Source: Candolleomyces eurysporus (Eukaryota; Basidiomycota; Agaricomycetes; Agaricales; Psathyrellaceae). From it: a stretch of DNA of 30,961 nucleotides. The stretch is taken from assembly GCA_027579435.1 (NCBI GenBank), contig JANBPK010000010.1:1-30961 (forward strand), written 5' to 3'. Below the pieces are notes generated by a model. That model saw only the letters and a list, made by a program, of their open reading frames with translations. It made no database searches and was not told where the DNA came from. The position numbers and the translations under genes are program-made. This document shows, piece by piece, positions 11,034 to 20,734 of this stretch (positions are counted from its first letter, which is position 1; the number at the start of each line of letters is the position of its first letter).

Positions 11034-12145
11034 CGTTGATATGACCGTGTTTGCTTTTTCGCGAAATAAATACCATTTTATTGAATAACCGTTCATAATT
11101 CAATACATGGTTGTGTCTGATCTAATCTCTATACTATGAAACCCCTCCAGTATTAAGACAACTTGTGCGGTGCGAAGGATAATGAAGGAGTACACTCCTC
11201 TTGGGTTCACAAGGATTGGAGTCTACTCAAGGACTGCCGACTTAGAGGTGCGCCACCATATACTCGAGATTAGGGTTTAGTACATTAGCTGGATGGCGCC
11301 GCTTGAGATCGAACAGCCTACCTGGCAGCAGAATGACCTGGTTTCACTACTAGGCAGAAGGGAAGGTGTCTTAAGCACTTATGGTACCTTACCTCTCATA
11401 CGGCCTCACATCAATCGAGTATATTCAGTGCTAAAGCAGTGGAGACAAGTCCCTCAGCACATAAAGAGATGCGCAGCAAGGTTCTGGCACATCAGATGGC
11501 ATGATGGCTGGTGTGGCACGACAAAGAGGCTCTGAATACTCTGAAAGGCCAATTACGGAAAGAAATACCCAGAGAGCAGTCACAAGGGATTTGCCAAGAC
11601 ACCACTACTCAATTGACGGAGGTCCGACTCCTCCTCACGTGGCTCAAGCAAAGCGCAACCCAAGGCAGCGGTCAGTATAACTGTAGGCTGACCACCCTCA
11701 ATCAACTTCGGCATGTCATTCGGCAACCAGAAAAGGCGAAAGGCATCTATTAATAGTCACGGCATGTGTGCAGGAGTGGCGTGGCGGTACCCTCTTTTTA
11801 TTTCTTTCTCTCTCTATCTAGCTGGGGCCTGGATTCTTTTATTTATAAATCTCGTGTACACCTATTTACCAAGCTTTGGTGATCGTGTGGCTCCAGATAG
11901 TATATATATAATGGACTCTCGTAGCATAGTTTTTCCCCAGAGAGTTACTGCTGTTTTATTTTGTGTTACTTTGCGTTTGCAATCAACTGGATTTGTGACT
12001 TTATCTTGTGCAGCGTGATATTTTGCTAAGGNAAAAAACAAAAATACCTGAGTTGTAAAGTGTTATACACTTTAAACTCCCGGTTTTAGCAGAGAAGAAT
12101 CTAACAAATTCTTAATACTCACTACTACCCCTACAACTCACACTT
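11034..12145 (-). repeat. Right arm of the large inverted repeat
   Basis: Reverse-complement copy of 6501-7653 (landmarks given there); patchy similarity continues outward to about 12320, opposite 5600-5752. Read on the plus strand it contains a TATA-rich tract (TATATATATA, 11901-11910) followed by a transcript-start-like region, which would suit an LTR-type promoter. A perfect palindrome, TAAAGTGT-TAT-ACACTTTA, lies at 12056-12074. One ambiguous base is at 12032. Whether the arms are LTRs or arms of a fold-back type element cannot be settled here. Confidence 0.8.
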
Positions 12146-12336
12146 GATTTTGTGCGGCTCAACTACGGTACAAAGCATTGACTCAAGAATCTCATGTGGC
12201 TCGACTTATTTAGTTGGATTGTGTGGTGTGTTGGTGATTTACTGGTCTCGCCATCTCAATCTCTTCACCATCTATCCCCACTGTCAGCCAACCTTATTTT
12301 CGACAAATTTCTCAACAGAGACAGGTATCGAGCATC

Positions 12337-13208
12337 TTGCAGGCAAAGCTGGCCAGTCAGGAGATGGGAATCATCTTGGTTTTCATATTTACAAGGAACT
12401 TGGGTTCAAAAAAAACTGACCAAAAATGGCTCAACGTCTTAGTAAAGTCCTTTACCGCTTTTCTATCGTTCTTTTCTCATTGTTTACAAGCTATTGGGCA
12501 CACTGGAATTGTCTGTTTTGAGTTTGACTCCAAATTGACTTGGACCAAACAGTCGAAGCAAAAGCAATTTGCTGTGGCATCATATGTGAGCTTGGCTTTC
12601 TTTTTTTTTAATTCATAGTCAAATTTCTCTGACTTACCATTTCCAATAGATCAGAAAGCAGCATCCAGACATCTTTCTATCAGGGCAATACAAAGACAGC
12701 TGGGCAGAAGAAGAAGTCGCCTGCCAGGCATTCATCAACCACCAATCTACGTGCCTCAAAAAGGAACAAGGCACACCAATTGAATCATATCACAAATCAT
12801 CAACACTCTCCTGCTCTCCATCACCTCTCACCAACATAGATGGTTCTTTAGATCAGGAAGATGCAATCAATGGCAGCAATTTTCAAGACTTAGCAGCAGG
12901 TGATAGTGAAGCTGGTCAAAGCAAGGACGATGGAAGAGCAAGCCATCCAATGACTGTGGAGTTGAATGCATTCCTTGCTCAATATGCTGCTCGTACTGCT
13001 GAACTTTGTGAGTTTATAAAGAGCTCTCACCTAGGTAAGCAGCTTTTTTAGTTTGAATTCAGTTCTTGTTCAAGTTTTGATTGCAGGTCAGAAGTGCCAA
13101 TCAGCTAAAGATAGCAGTCTAAATCCCAAGAAGCCAAAGCCCCGCCTGCGTTGCTCCAAAAAGTCGGTCACTATTGATAGCGATGAAGACACTGATGATG
13201 GAGCCTAA
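12337..13208 (+). CDS. Unrecognised spliced gene, 3' exons
   Basis: Three exons join in frame: one ending at 12585, 12650-13034 and 13087-13208 (stop TAA). The introns 12586-12649 and 13035-13086 have GTGAGC..TAG and GTAAGC..CAG borders. The open part of the first exon can extend back to about 12337, but the true start is not resolved and another upstream intron is possible. The product is polar. Its first part has WTKQSKQKQFAVASY, then IRKQHPDIFLSGQYKDSW across the splice; the middle is Ser/Glu rich; the C-terminus is basic then acidic (KKPKPRLRCSKKS..DSDEDTDDGA), as in some nuclear proteins. I recognise no family. Its 5' side lies directly against the right repeat arm, so it may be truncated or transposon-derived. 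Its GC content is higher than that of the AT-rich block that follows. Confidence 0.55.
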
Positions 13209-13440
13209 ACATGAATATTCACCTTGTAGTTTCCTTTATCGTTCATTAATATTGGTCTTTTAAATTTGATCTAACAATCTATATTTATTGTTCAACCTAC
13301 TTGAGCTTTCACTTCTATTTCTTACAATTATTTATTCATTTCTACTATCTTACTGTTATTACATGATGCACTCTATCTTATCTAATCTACCTATCTGAGC
13401 CATGAATTATACTTGACTTTTGTCACNTTTTTTCATCTGG
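13209..13440. other. AT-rich non-coding stretch
   Basis: Downstream of the spliced gene. AT-rich with no open frame or recognisable element; it may hold the 3' UTR of the preceding gene. An ambiguous base lies at 13427. Confidence 0.5.
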
Positions 13441-13740
13441 TGTAATCATGTTTTCCACCTGGTTTTGCCTCTTCTTTTACCTGGCCCATTTACGTTGGCA
13501 TATTCAAAAAAAATATGTGGAAATTCCAGAGGATTAATTCTGGTTGGATCAGGCTTTTTACCTGGAAACATTGGTAAAAAAGGTGCCAGGTAAAAAAAAT
13601 ACAAAACCCAGGTATGTGTCCTGGTCTCACCAGATAGGCAACTCATGGCAGTGCCAAATGCTCTTCAGGAAGAACACCTGCCACAGTTGAGCAAAATGCC
13701 TGGGTTAGCCAGCAACTGGATACTAGGTGTTTCACCTGGG
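13440..13740. repeat. Cluster of ACCTGG/CCAGGT motifs with an inverted repeat
   Basis: ACCTGG or its complement occurs at least six times in about 300 bp, in both orientations (near 13457, 13480, 13560, 13586, 13611 and 13732). The best pair forms a perfect 11-bp inverted repeat, TTTTTACCTGG (13555-13565) and CCAGGTAAAAA (13586-13596), with a 20-bp loop. Arrangements like this occur in MITE-like elements, but no target-site duplication is evident. Confidence 0.5.
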
Positions 13741-13817
13741 CAGGAAATTTGCAGTGCTTGCTATGGTGTGGTTAAAAGATTGGAGGTCTATAGTAAGATC
13801 AGGATTCTAGGATATAC

Positions 13818-14640
13818 TTAAAGTCTTGGCTGCTGCCTCACTAGCCAAACACACTTGCAAACCTTCATTGAAAATGCATTCTTCACATCGTGTATGGCTA
13901 ACAACTGAGAAGAAAACTTCAAATTTTTTCTGATTGAAGCCATTACCATACTTTTGACTTTTGCTCTGTGATATTCAAAAAAGAAAACTTCAACTGCATT
14001 AGGTATAATGAGGCTGCCAGCTGGGACTTTTCCTGAGCTATTCAACTTGTAACACACAGAAACCAATAAGTCCTATAATAGAACCTCCACTACTTTCTCA
14101 GTATCCTTTGTTTCTTTTTTTTCAGATACATTTTCTACTGTAGTTCTTTGAAAAAGTGGAGGAATCGGAAATTCCTTTGCCCTTACACTAGTGGCATTCA
14201 TTTGAAAATAGATTTCAGAGAAAATTTTCAGATAATTGAGTGAATCTTGACTGAGCTCAGCCATGATATCTTCCAACTCTTATATCAATGCTCTCCACAA
14301 TTTCTCAATCAAACCTGATTTAGCACAGATTCCACTTGCTTTTCTTTAACAAGTCAACAGCTTTCTGCCACACAATTGAGGAAATCATGGCAAGGTCTTT
14401 GAGCTTTATAAGATGAGATATAGAGAAATTTTTTTTTCATTATTTCCATTATGAACTTTTTCTTTGCTTGCTTATAAAGCATGCATACTCTGACCAGCAA
14501 GCACTTCAGCTGGTGTCTTTTTTGATGCCAAACNTTTTTTCCACCTTGAATTGGCTTTGTTCTTAAAAGTGGAACCTGCACATATGGCATCAACTTCCAT
14601 GCAGGTTCCACTATTTCAAGTCTATTTGGTTCCAATAAAT
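13818..14640 (-). pseudogene. Degraded coding remnants, minus strand
   Basis: Three successive minus-strand open stretches (14354-14635, 14073-14276 and 13818-14066) have protein-like composition: mixed charged and hydrophobic residues without simple repeats. They are separated by stops and frame changes. The stretch 14073-14276 reads like an amphipathic helix followed by a Pro/Glu segment. I recognise no domain. They may be parts of one gene mutated along with the surrounding AT-rich DNA, or exons of a spliced gene whose borders I could not establish. Confidence 0.3.
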
Positions 14641-15406
14641 TTTATCTTTTTGTGTACTGGTGGTATTGTTGACCCTGCTAGTTTGGCCTTTTAGAGAGTT
14701 ACCCTAGTTCTGACCAATGTTTCATGTAAAAACCGAGGCACATTTTTTTTGCTAAGCCTTTCAAAAATTCTTCTGATTGTTGTTTGCCACTGCTTGATAT
14801 GTCTAGAGCTAAAACTGCTCCATGTTTTCAAAGCATTTAGACAATTCATACAAGTGTTTAAAAACCTCATAAGTAGAAGGTTTTTTAAGCACTTCCATTT
14901 TTGGTGCCACCAATTGGAACAGCTTGAACTATTGAGCGATTTGGTTNAAAAAAAGCATTTTGCTCCTTTTTCATCTACTTTATTAACTGTTGAAAGACAA
15001 AGTAAATGATTGGTTCATCATGCTATTAATAAAACATATCAAAAACTTTCACTTCTAACTTATCATATTTTTCTAATAAATTTAATTTCATTTAAATGAA
15101 TCTTTTTTACATAGCATCAGCTTGTGCTTTTATTGTAGTATTTTCTAGCATTTTATGAGCAACAACATTTCTTTTATAGAATATAGTGTTGCCTTTTTGA
15201 ATAATTTTTCCTTTTTCAATTCTTTGCTTTATTTTGGAATATTGAAAAATAGTATGAGTGTTTTGGCTGCAATATCAGCAACTGAATGTAGCTTTTGCTG
15301 GCTGAGTATACATGCTAGGCCATTGGCTTACTGCTTGATTAGAAGAGTGATAAAGAGCTAAAGCTGGAGCTGGCGCTACATAAACAATAGTCAAAAAGTT
15401 ATCAAA
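14641..15406. other. AT-rich sequence, no clear gene
   Basis: Short open frames occur on both strands. A minus-strand frame around 14760-14945 reads about 60 codons without a stop (containing WWHQKWKCLKNLLLMRFLN), which may be another remnant of the same decayed gene. An ambiguous base lies at 14947. Nothing else recognisable. Confidence 0.35.
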
Positions 15407-16286
15407 TTAAGTCGTCAAGAAAGACATGGACTTTTTTACTCTATTGAGAATAGTGAATATTTTTTGCCANTTTTTTTTTGTCATAGACTTTTGCTTAACT
15501 TTAAAAGCTTTTAAACTTATAGGTTCAGCACAATTGCTAAGGCCACTTAAAGCCATATTTTGAGCATAATCAGCTTTTTTTTCAACATAGGTGAGAGCAC
15601 TAAACAGTTTCACTGCTGCCATATCAACCATTTTCATAGCTACTTTAATAACTTCTGCCAATATAAACGGGTTCTCTTTATCTCATGCTGCCCCATTAGT
15701 GTTTGCAACAGATGTTTTGTAAAAAAGTCATTTACTAAATCCTTCTTTAAAAATATTTTTTAGTTTACCAATAAACTTAAGCATCAAATCTAGGTTAGCA
15801 ATAATACTAGATTTGAAAAGTTATTTTGCTTAAGCTTGAAAGCTGAGAGCAAATTCATAGAAAGCAAAATTTTCATCTCTGCCAATAGGATGTTCTTGAG
15901 TTTTGCAACAAAGGTTGTCCAAATGAGCCATTGATTCTACATCAAACCTTGAAGCCTTTGATAAAATCTTCATAACTGCTTTTCACTAGTTTTCAAAATT
16001 GTAAGGTGTATATCCTCCTTCCAGATGAGACCAAAGTCACGCCATCTGAGTATTTAAATAGAATAAAGTATGAGAGACAATTTCCTTGTTTTGTCCACTC
16101 AATTTCGCAACCTTTGCAGCCTAAATCAACACCTTCAAAGAATCTTGTAGCTGTAGAAGGGTTAGCCATGTCATAAATTAGATACCTACTATTGTATATT
16201 GCCAGCATGGTTTTAACTTGATATTTAAGGCCAGCATTGGCTTTTGACGCACTACCACTGTCATTTTTAACTATCTTGTCTATCAT
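15407..16286 (-). pseudogene. Decayed gene of unknown family, minus strand
   Basis: The segment from ATG 16286 reads 97 codons to 15993. A different frame then runs from about 16010 down to 15470 (GGYTPYNFEN, KILSKASRFDVESMAHLDNL, then AEVIKVAMKMVDMAAVKLF). It is interrupted by six stops, and it includes adjacent TAG TGA codons that could derive from two TGG codons by G-to-A change. Composition is that of a real protein, and the interruptions fit the C-to-T/G-to-A decay seen in the nearby repeat copy. I recognise no family. An ambiguous base at 15470 lies in a T-run. Confidence 0.4.
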
Positions 16287-16771
16287 TATTTATAAAAGAT
16301 AAACAGTTAAAGTAATTTGAAATGAAAAGATTCAATTCAAGAGTATTTTCTTTACCATTTAAAATTAAAAAAGCCATAGCAATATCTTTTTTTGAGCTGT
16401 ATAAAAGCTTATTTTGCTTATATCAAATTTAAAGATCTGTTTTTAAACAGTTTTTTTCTTTGAGTTTGCAAAAACTTAATGAATAGGTAAATATTTGTTA
16501 ATCAAATATAAAATTGGTTTACTTGAATTTCTGGTACTTTTTTTAAGTATCTTGAGGCCTTTCCAGTGTTAATCATGTTTTTTTTTTTTTTGAAGCTGTG
16601 TTTTTAGCTACATAATCAGCTAGAATAGAATTTGGCCTTGCAAAATAGGACATTTTGTTTAAGTTTGTAAATCTAGTCCACACAATGGCAGACTAAAATT
16701 GAAACCTTGACTTTAATCNAAAAAAAATGAATATGCAATTCACTCTTTTTGTGATGGGCTTCAAATGAAAA
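16287..16771. other. Very AT-rich DNA, nothing recognised
   Basis: Long A and T runs, almost no CpG and no open frame of note. An ambiguous base lies at 16719 next to an A-run. Confidence 0.5.
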
Positions 16772-17721
16772 ATAACACAAATAAAACAGTAGTAATTCTT
16801 TGGAAAAACTATACTACAAGAGTCTATTATATATATACTATTTGAAACTATGCNAATTATCAAAGNTTTGGTNAACTAAATAAATACAAAACTTATAAAT
16901 ATAGAAAGTTTAAGCTCTAACTAAAAAAAGAGAAAAAAAAAAAAATNAAATATTGAATACATCAAAGTGCCACTGTGCCATTTTTGTGCTTGCTCTGTAA
17001 CTATTAAAAGANTTTTTTTTGCCTCTTTTGGTTTGCCAACTAAAATGCCAAAGTTGATCAAAGATAGTTAGTCTATAGTTATATCAACCATCATCTTGGT
17101 GTGCCTTTGCTCGAGCATATGTGAAGAAAAGTTGAACCTCCATCAATTGAATGATATTGTTTTGGCAAATTCTTGATGACTGCTTTCTAGGTTATCTCTT
17201 TTCATGAATGACTTTCTTTTCAAAGTATTTTGAGGCNTTTTTTTTGTGCCACACTAGCCATTAAGCCATTCAATGTGCTGAAACCTTGCTACGCATCTCT
17301 TTGGATGCTTAAAGACTTGTTTTTACTGCTTTAGCACTGAATATATTCGATTAATGTAAGGCTACGTAAGAAGTTAAATATTTTTAGTGTTTAGGAAACC
17401 TCTTTTATTGCTTAGTAATAAAAATTGAGTTGTTTAGCTGCTGGTTCAGCTGTTTGATCTGAAGTGGTAAAGTATTAAATTCTAATTTTAGATATATAGC
17501 AAACATGCTTTTAAGTTGGCAGTTTTCAAATAAATTCCAACTTTCAAAAGTCTAAGAGTAGTGCATTTTTTCATTATTCTTTGTACTGNCATAAATTATC
17601 TTAAACTAAAAAAATTTTAGAATGTAAAAAATATGTAAACATAATTGTATATTGAATTGTGAATAATTTATTCAATAAACAGGTATTTATTTGCAAATAA
17701 AGCAAACATAGTTGTATTAGC
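16772..17721 (+). repeat. Third, heavily mutated copy of the repeat arm
   Basis: Same orientation as the left arm, collinear with 6711-7653. It starts AACACAAATAAAACAG(T)AGTAATTCT and ends at a GTTGTATTAGCG equivalent of GTCGTATCAACG. Against the left arm, the great majority of differences in compared stretches are C-to-T and G-to-A. For example, the purine-rich stretch around 6967-7005 and its counterpart near 17033-17075 differ mainly by G-to-A, and CACCCTACTGCTC (7251) becomes TGTTTTTACTGCTT. C or G in GC dinucleotides tends to survive. Seven or more single ambiguous bases fall in this copy. Confidence 0.8.
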
Positions 17722-18094
17722 GCTGACTAACATTTTGTATTTTTTAAACTTTTTAACATTTATGGAAACCTAAAAAAAAAAAAACATGCTAAATCCACCC
17801 AGCTAGCAATCCCTTCATCTTCTTAACTATTAATGAAACATTCCTGTTCATTTATTATAGTAGTATCANCATGGCTTTTTTTCCAGATACTTGCAATCCT
17901 TGGTCCTTGTATGTTGGGTCAAAATTTTGTTTATTTGATTAATTTAGAAAACAGTAAAAGCTAATTCTACAATGCTTGGCTTTATATAAAATGTACATTG
18001 ATTATTGAACATTAAAAATACCATTATCAAATAATTTTTTTACAATCTACAAATTTTTTTATCAGTATGCTCCTACTATTTTTTCTCTATTTTT
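17722..18094. other. AT-rich DNA, no gene
   Basis: No open frame or recognisable element. An ambiguous base lies at 17869. Confidence 0.5.
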
Positions 18095-18280
18095 TTGCTC
18101 AGCCTTCTTGTGTTTAACCATAAAAAAGATAGCTCTAATGACAGCAATAATGGCCTTGATGATGATGACAATAACCCTGACAATAATGGATCTTTCTGTG
18201 CCCAAGACAAATCAAAGGCCACAGACTACTATGAAGCTGCTAATGCTAGCAATGGTAAAAAACATATATTATACTATTGA
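18095..18280 (+). pseudogene. Short Asp/Asn-rich coding fragment
   Basis: A 61-codon open frame carries an acidic and Asn-rich middle (SNDSNNGLDDDDNNPDNNGS) and then a mixed segment. A GT follows AATGCTAGCAATG at 18254, so it could be an exon ending there. Codons look less AT-biased than the flanks. It resembles in style the acidic tail of the gene at 12650-13208, but I cannot show homology; low-complexity sequence is the alternative. Confidence 0.25.
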
Positions 18281-19982
18281 ATATTTTCAAATTATGTATA
18301 GTTTTTACACAATGTATATCTTGTTAAAGTTATAATAAATCAGTTGCATAGGAAATTTGAATGTTTTAGCAAAAAAAATTTAGTAGATTAAAGTTAAAAA
18401 TTAGAGTTAGAATTATTTATTTTTGCAAGAATAATAGTGGATATAAAAACTTATATATTACAAAAAAAAAAAAAAAAAGTTGTCAATCACTTTGCNTTAT
18501 TTTTTACAATTGATGCCATTTTAGCCGATATTTGTGGGGTTAGTGTTGGTTGCTGTATTGAAATTTTCTGCCTTGAAGATATTGCCTTGCCTCAAAAGCT
18601 TGGTGAGCAGGTATGCCAAAATCAAGTAGAATATTAGCGTTGGCTGCAATAAATAGAAATGGTGCATTTTAAAAGTAATTCTGAAAATTTCTATAATATT
18701 TGTAATTAAAGCAAATTTAAATAGGTGCAAATGATAATGTTATAAAAAACAATAGTTACTATACTAAGAGAAAAAGTTTGAGTAAACACCAAGATAACAA
18801 GTCTGCTTCAAATACCAAATAAAACTAAACAAACTTCAGCTTAGTGTATACAATAGATGAAAGCAAAATGATAATACACTAACTTTAATAAAAGAAAGTT
18901 GGTTGTAGGCAACAGAGTGATAAGCTTGCTTTACAAAGCTCAAGTATATATAAAATGAGTTGTAAGCAACATATAGCATTGACTCATTGCTATTATAGCT
19001 ATAATATGAAGCAGCAATATAGCTGCTTATTTACCTTGCCAAAAGTTTTAGTAATTATATACAAAAATATTAAAAACACTTGTTTTAAAGCACTTTTATT
19101 TTAATCTTCAAATTTTTTGGTGCATATGATTCTTTTCACTTCATGATTTCTTTCATTTGTTTATATATATTGATTCTTTGCATTTATATACATGCATTGA
19201 TTTATATTGCAAATTTTTGCTTGTTAAATGCATGTTGTATTAAATGGCTTGTTAAATTAATTATATTTGAATGTTTACTATCTCAACTACTTAAAATAAA
19301 TGAGCTAGAATAATAATAATAAAGCTACTTATACAAGAACCTATGTAAGTTAACTTTAAAATGTTGACTGGCTTTGTTTTTTTCTCAGCTACTACTGCCG
19401 CTTTGCACCAGTTCCTCTACTTATCTTAAAATTTCAAGTCTTTGAAAGATATATTGAATGATGGCTTGGATCAGATTAATTACAGACATTTATCAATCAG
19501 TCGGGGCAAAAAATGCAAACTTGAGAATAACTTAAAATATTTTAACTTAGTTTGAATATAGAAAAGCAAAAGCAAAAGAAAGTTTTGATCTTTAATGCAC
19601 TGCTGTAGAGTGAATTTAGTACTTCACACCATGTTCACAATAAAAAGCTCTCACCAAAGTTGTCATAGGAATACTTAATCAATCTGTAATGCAGCTGTAA
19701 TCACAAATTAAAAAAGCAAACACTTATTAATGTGCAAATTATTAAGCTGCTAAAATGCTTATTTTGAATGTTGTTATATAAAAAAAAAAATAGTATACAA
19801 TAGAAAATCATAGATTTAAGAGAATTAATACTATTCTCTAATAATCTATACAAGAAAAGTTTAATTTTAGCAATAGAAATAAGATAATAAAAAGCTTGTT
19901 TAAATTGTTATATATTTAAAATCAAATAGCATAACAAAATTAGGTGGCATTATTTGTATGTAATAACTAACTCACCGATAGG
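18281..19982. other. AT-rich intergenic block, no gene
   Basis: About 1.7 kb of AT-rich DNA with poly-A and poly-T runs (for example 18462-18478) and only short open frames on both strands. Nothing recognisable. Its right edge near 19980 coincides with a visible rise in GC content. An ambiguous base lies at 18496. Confidence 0.5.
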
Positions 19983-20734
19983 ATGGAGGTCCAGACAGTA
20001 GTCGGGCATGGTATGTTCCACTCCACCAGTTCCTCTACAGATGACAGCACTTTGAATGGTTCTTCATATTACCATTTTCTTTTTAACCCTACTCCTGCCA
20101 TTCCACCAAGACCTTCTACTACCTTTTTTCAGGGTCAGGAGTTTAATTTTACTGATTATACTCAGTCTGATTGCCAATCTTCTGTGCCTTGTGTCAATGC
20201 TTCTATTGTAGCTCTGCTGGCATGTTCTTCCACAGTTGCCAATTGCGTGGAGCTCTCTCCACCAGGGCACTGTTTGGTTCCAGGAATGTTCCTTTTTTAG
20301 AGCCTCTTCTATTTTTCATTTTGCTGAAAACGCGCTTCCTTTTGTGCAATATTTGCTTGACGATCAGGTATCTAATTCTTCTATTATTGTCCCTGCTTCT
20401 CAGGCTCTAGACTCTTCATATGCTTTGCCTTCTATGACCTTGGTTGGGTCATGTGCCTCTTCTGTTGTGAACCCACCCATTTATGGTGCTCTGGCACAAT
20501 CTTATGTTCCATCTCAACCCATCATTTGGAAAGAGACTTACTATAATACATATACCTACTGATAACATTACGGTTACTCATGGTTCTAACCACACTTTTT
20601 TGCAATCTTCTTATAATGTAGCTCCTTCTTTTGTTCTTTCCCATCATCCCAAGGTTTCTGGGAATGGTTACACCGACCAGACTGTCCATCCCTACACTGG
20701 CATGCAGCAAAGTCACTCTATAATATGGCCCTAA
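19983..20734 (+). pseudogene. Broken Ser/Pro-rich reading frame of unknown function
   Basis: An ATG at 19983 opens a 105-codon frame rich in Ser, Thr, Pro and aromatic residues (NPTPAIPPRPSTTFFQGQEF). After its stop at 20300, a second frame continues to 20562 (ASSIFHFAENALPFVQYLLDD, then VNPPIYGALAQSYVPSQP), and a third continues to 20734. The three have matching composition and follow end to end, so they look like one gene with two frameshifts or with introns I did not resolve. One possible acceptor is CTTTTTTAG at 20291-20299. I recognise no domain. It might be a transcription-regulator-like disordered region or a transposon protein. Confidence 0.35.

Noticed and set aside
13440..13740. CRISPR-like array
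   Set aside because: The repeated words are only six bases, irregularly spaced and in both orientations. This is a eukaryotic sequence with a spliced gene context.
14749..15009. Plus-strand hydrophobic open frame as a membrane protein
   Set aside because: Its Leu/Phe/Ile richness follows from T-rich base composition, and the minus strand over the same stretch looks more protein-like.
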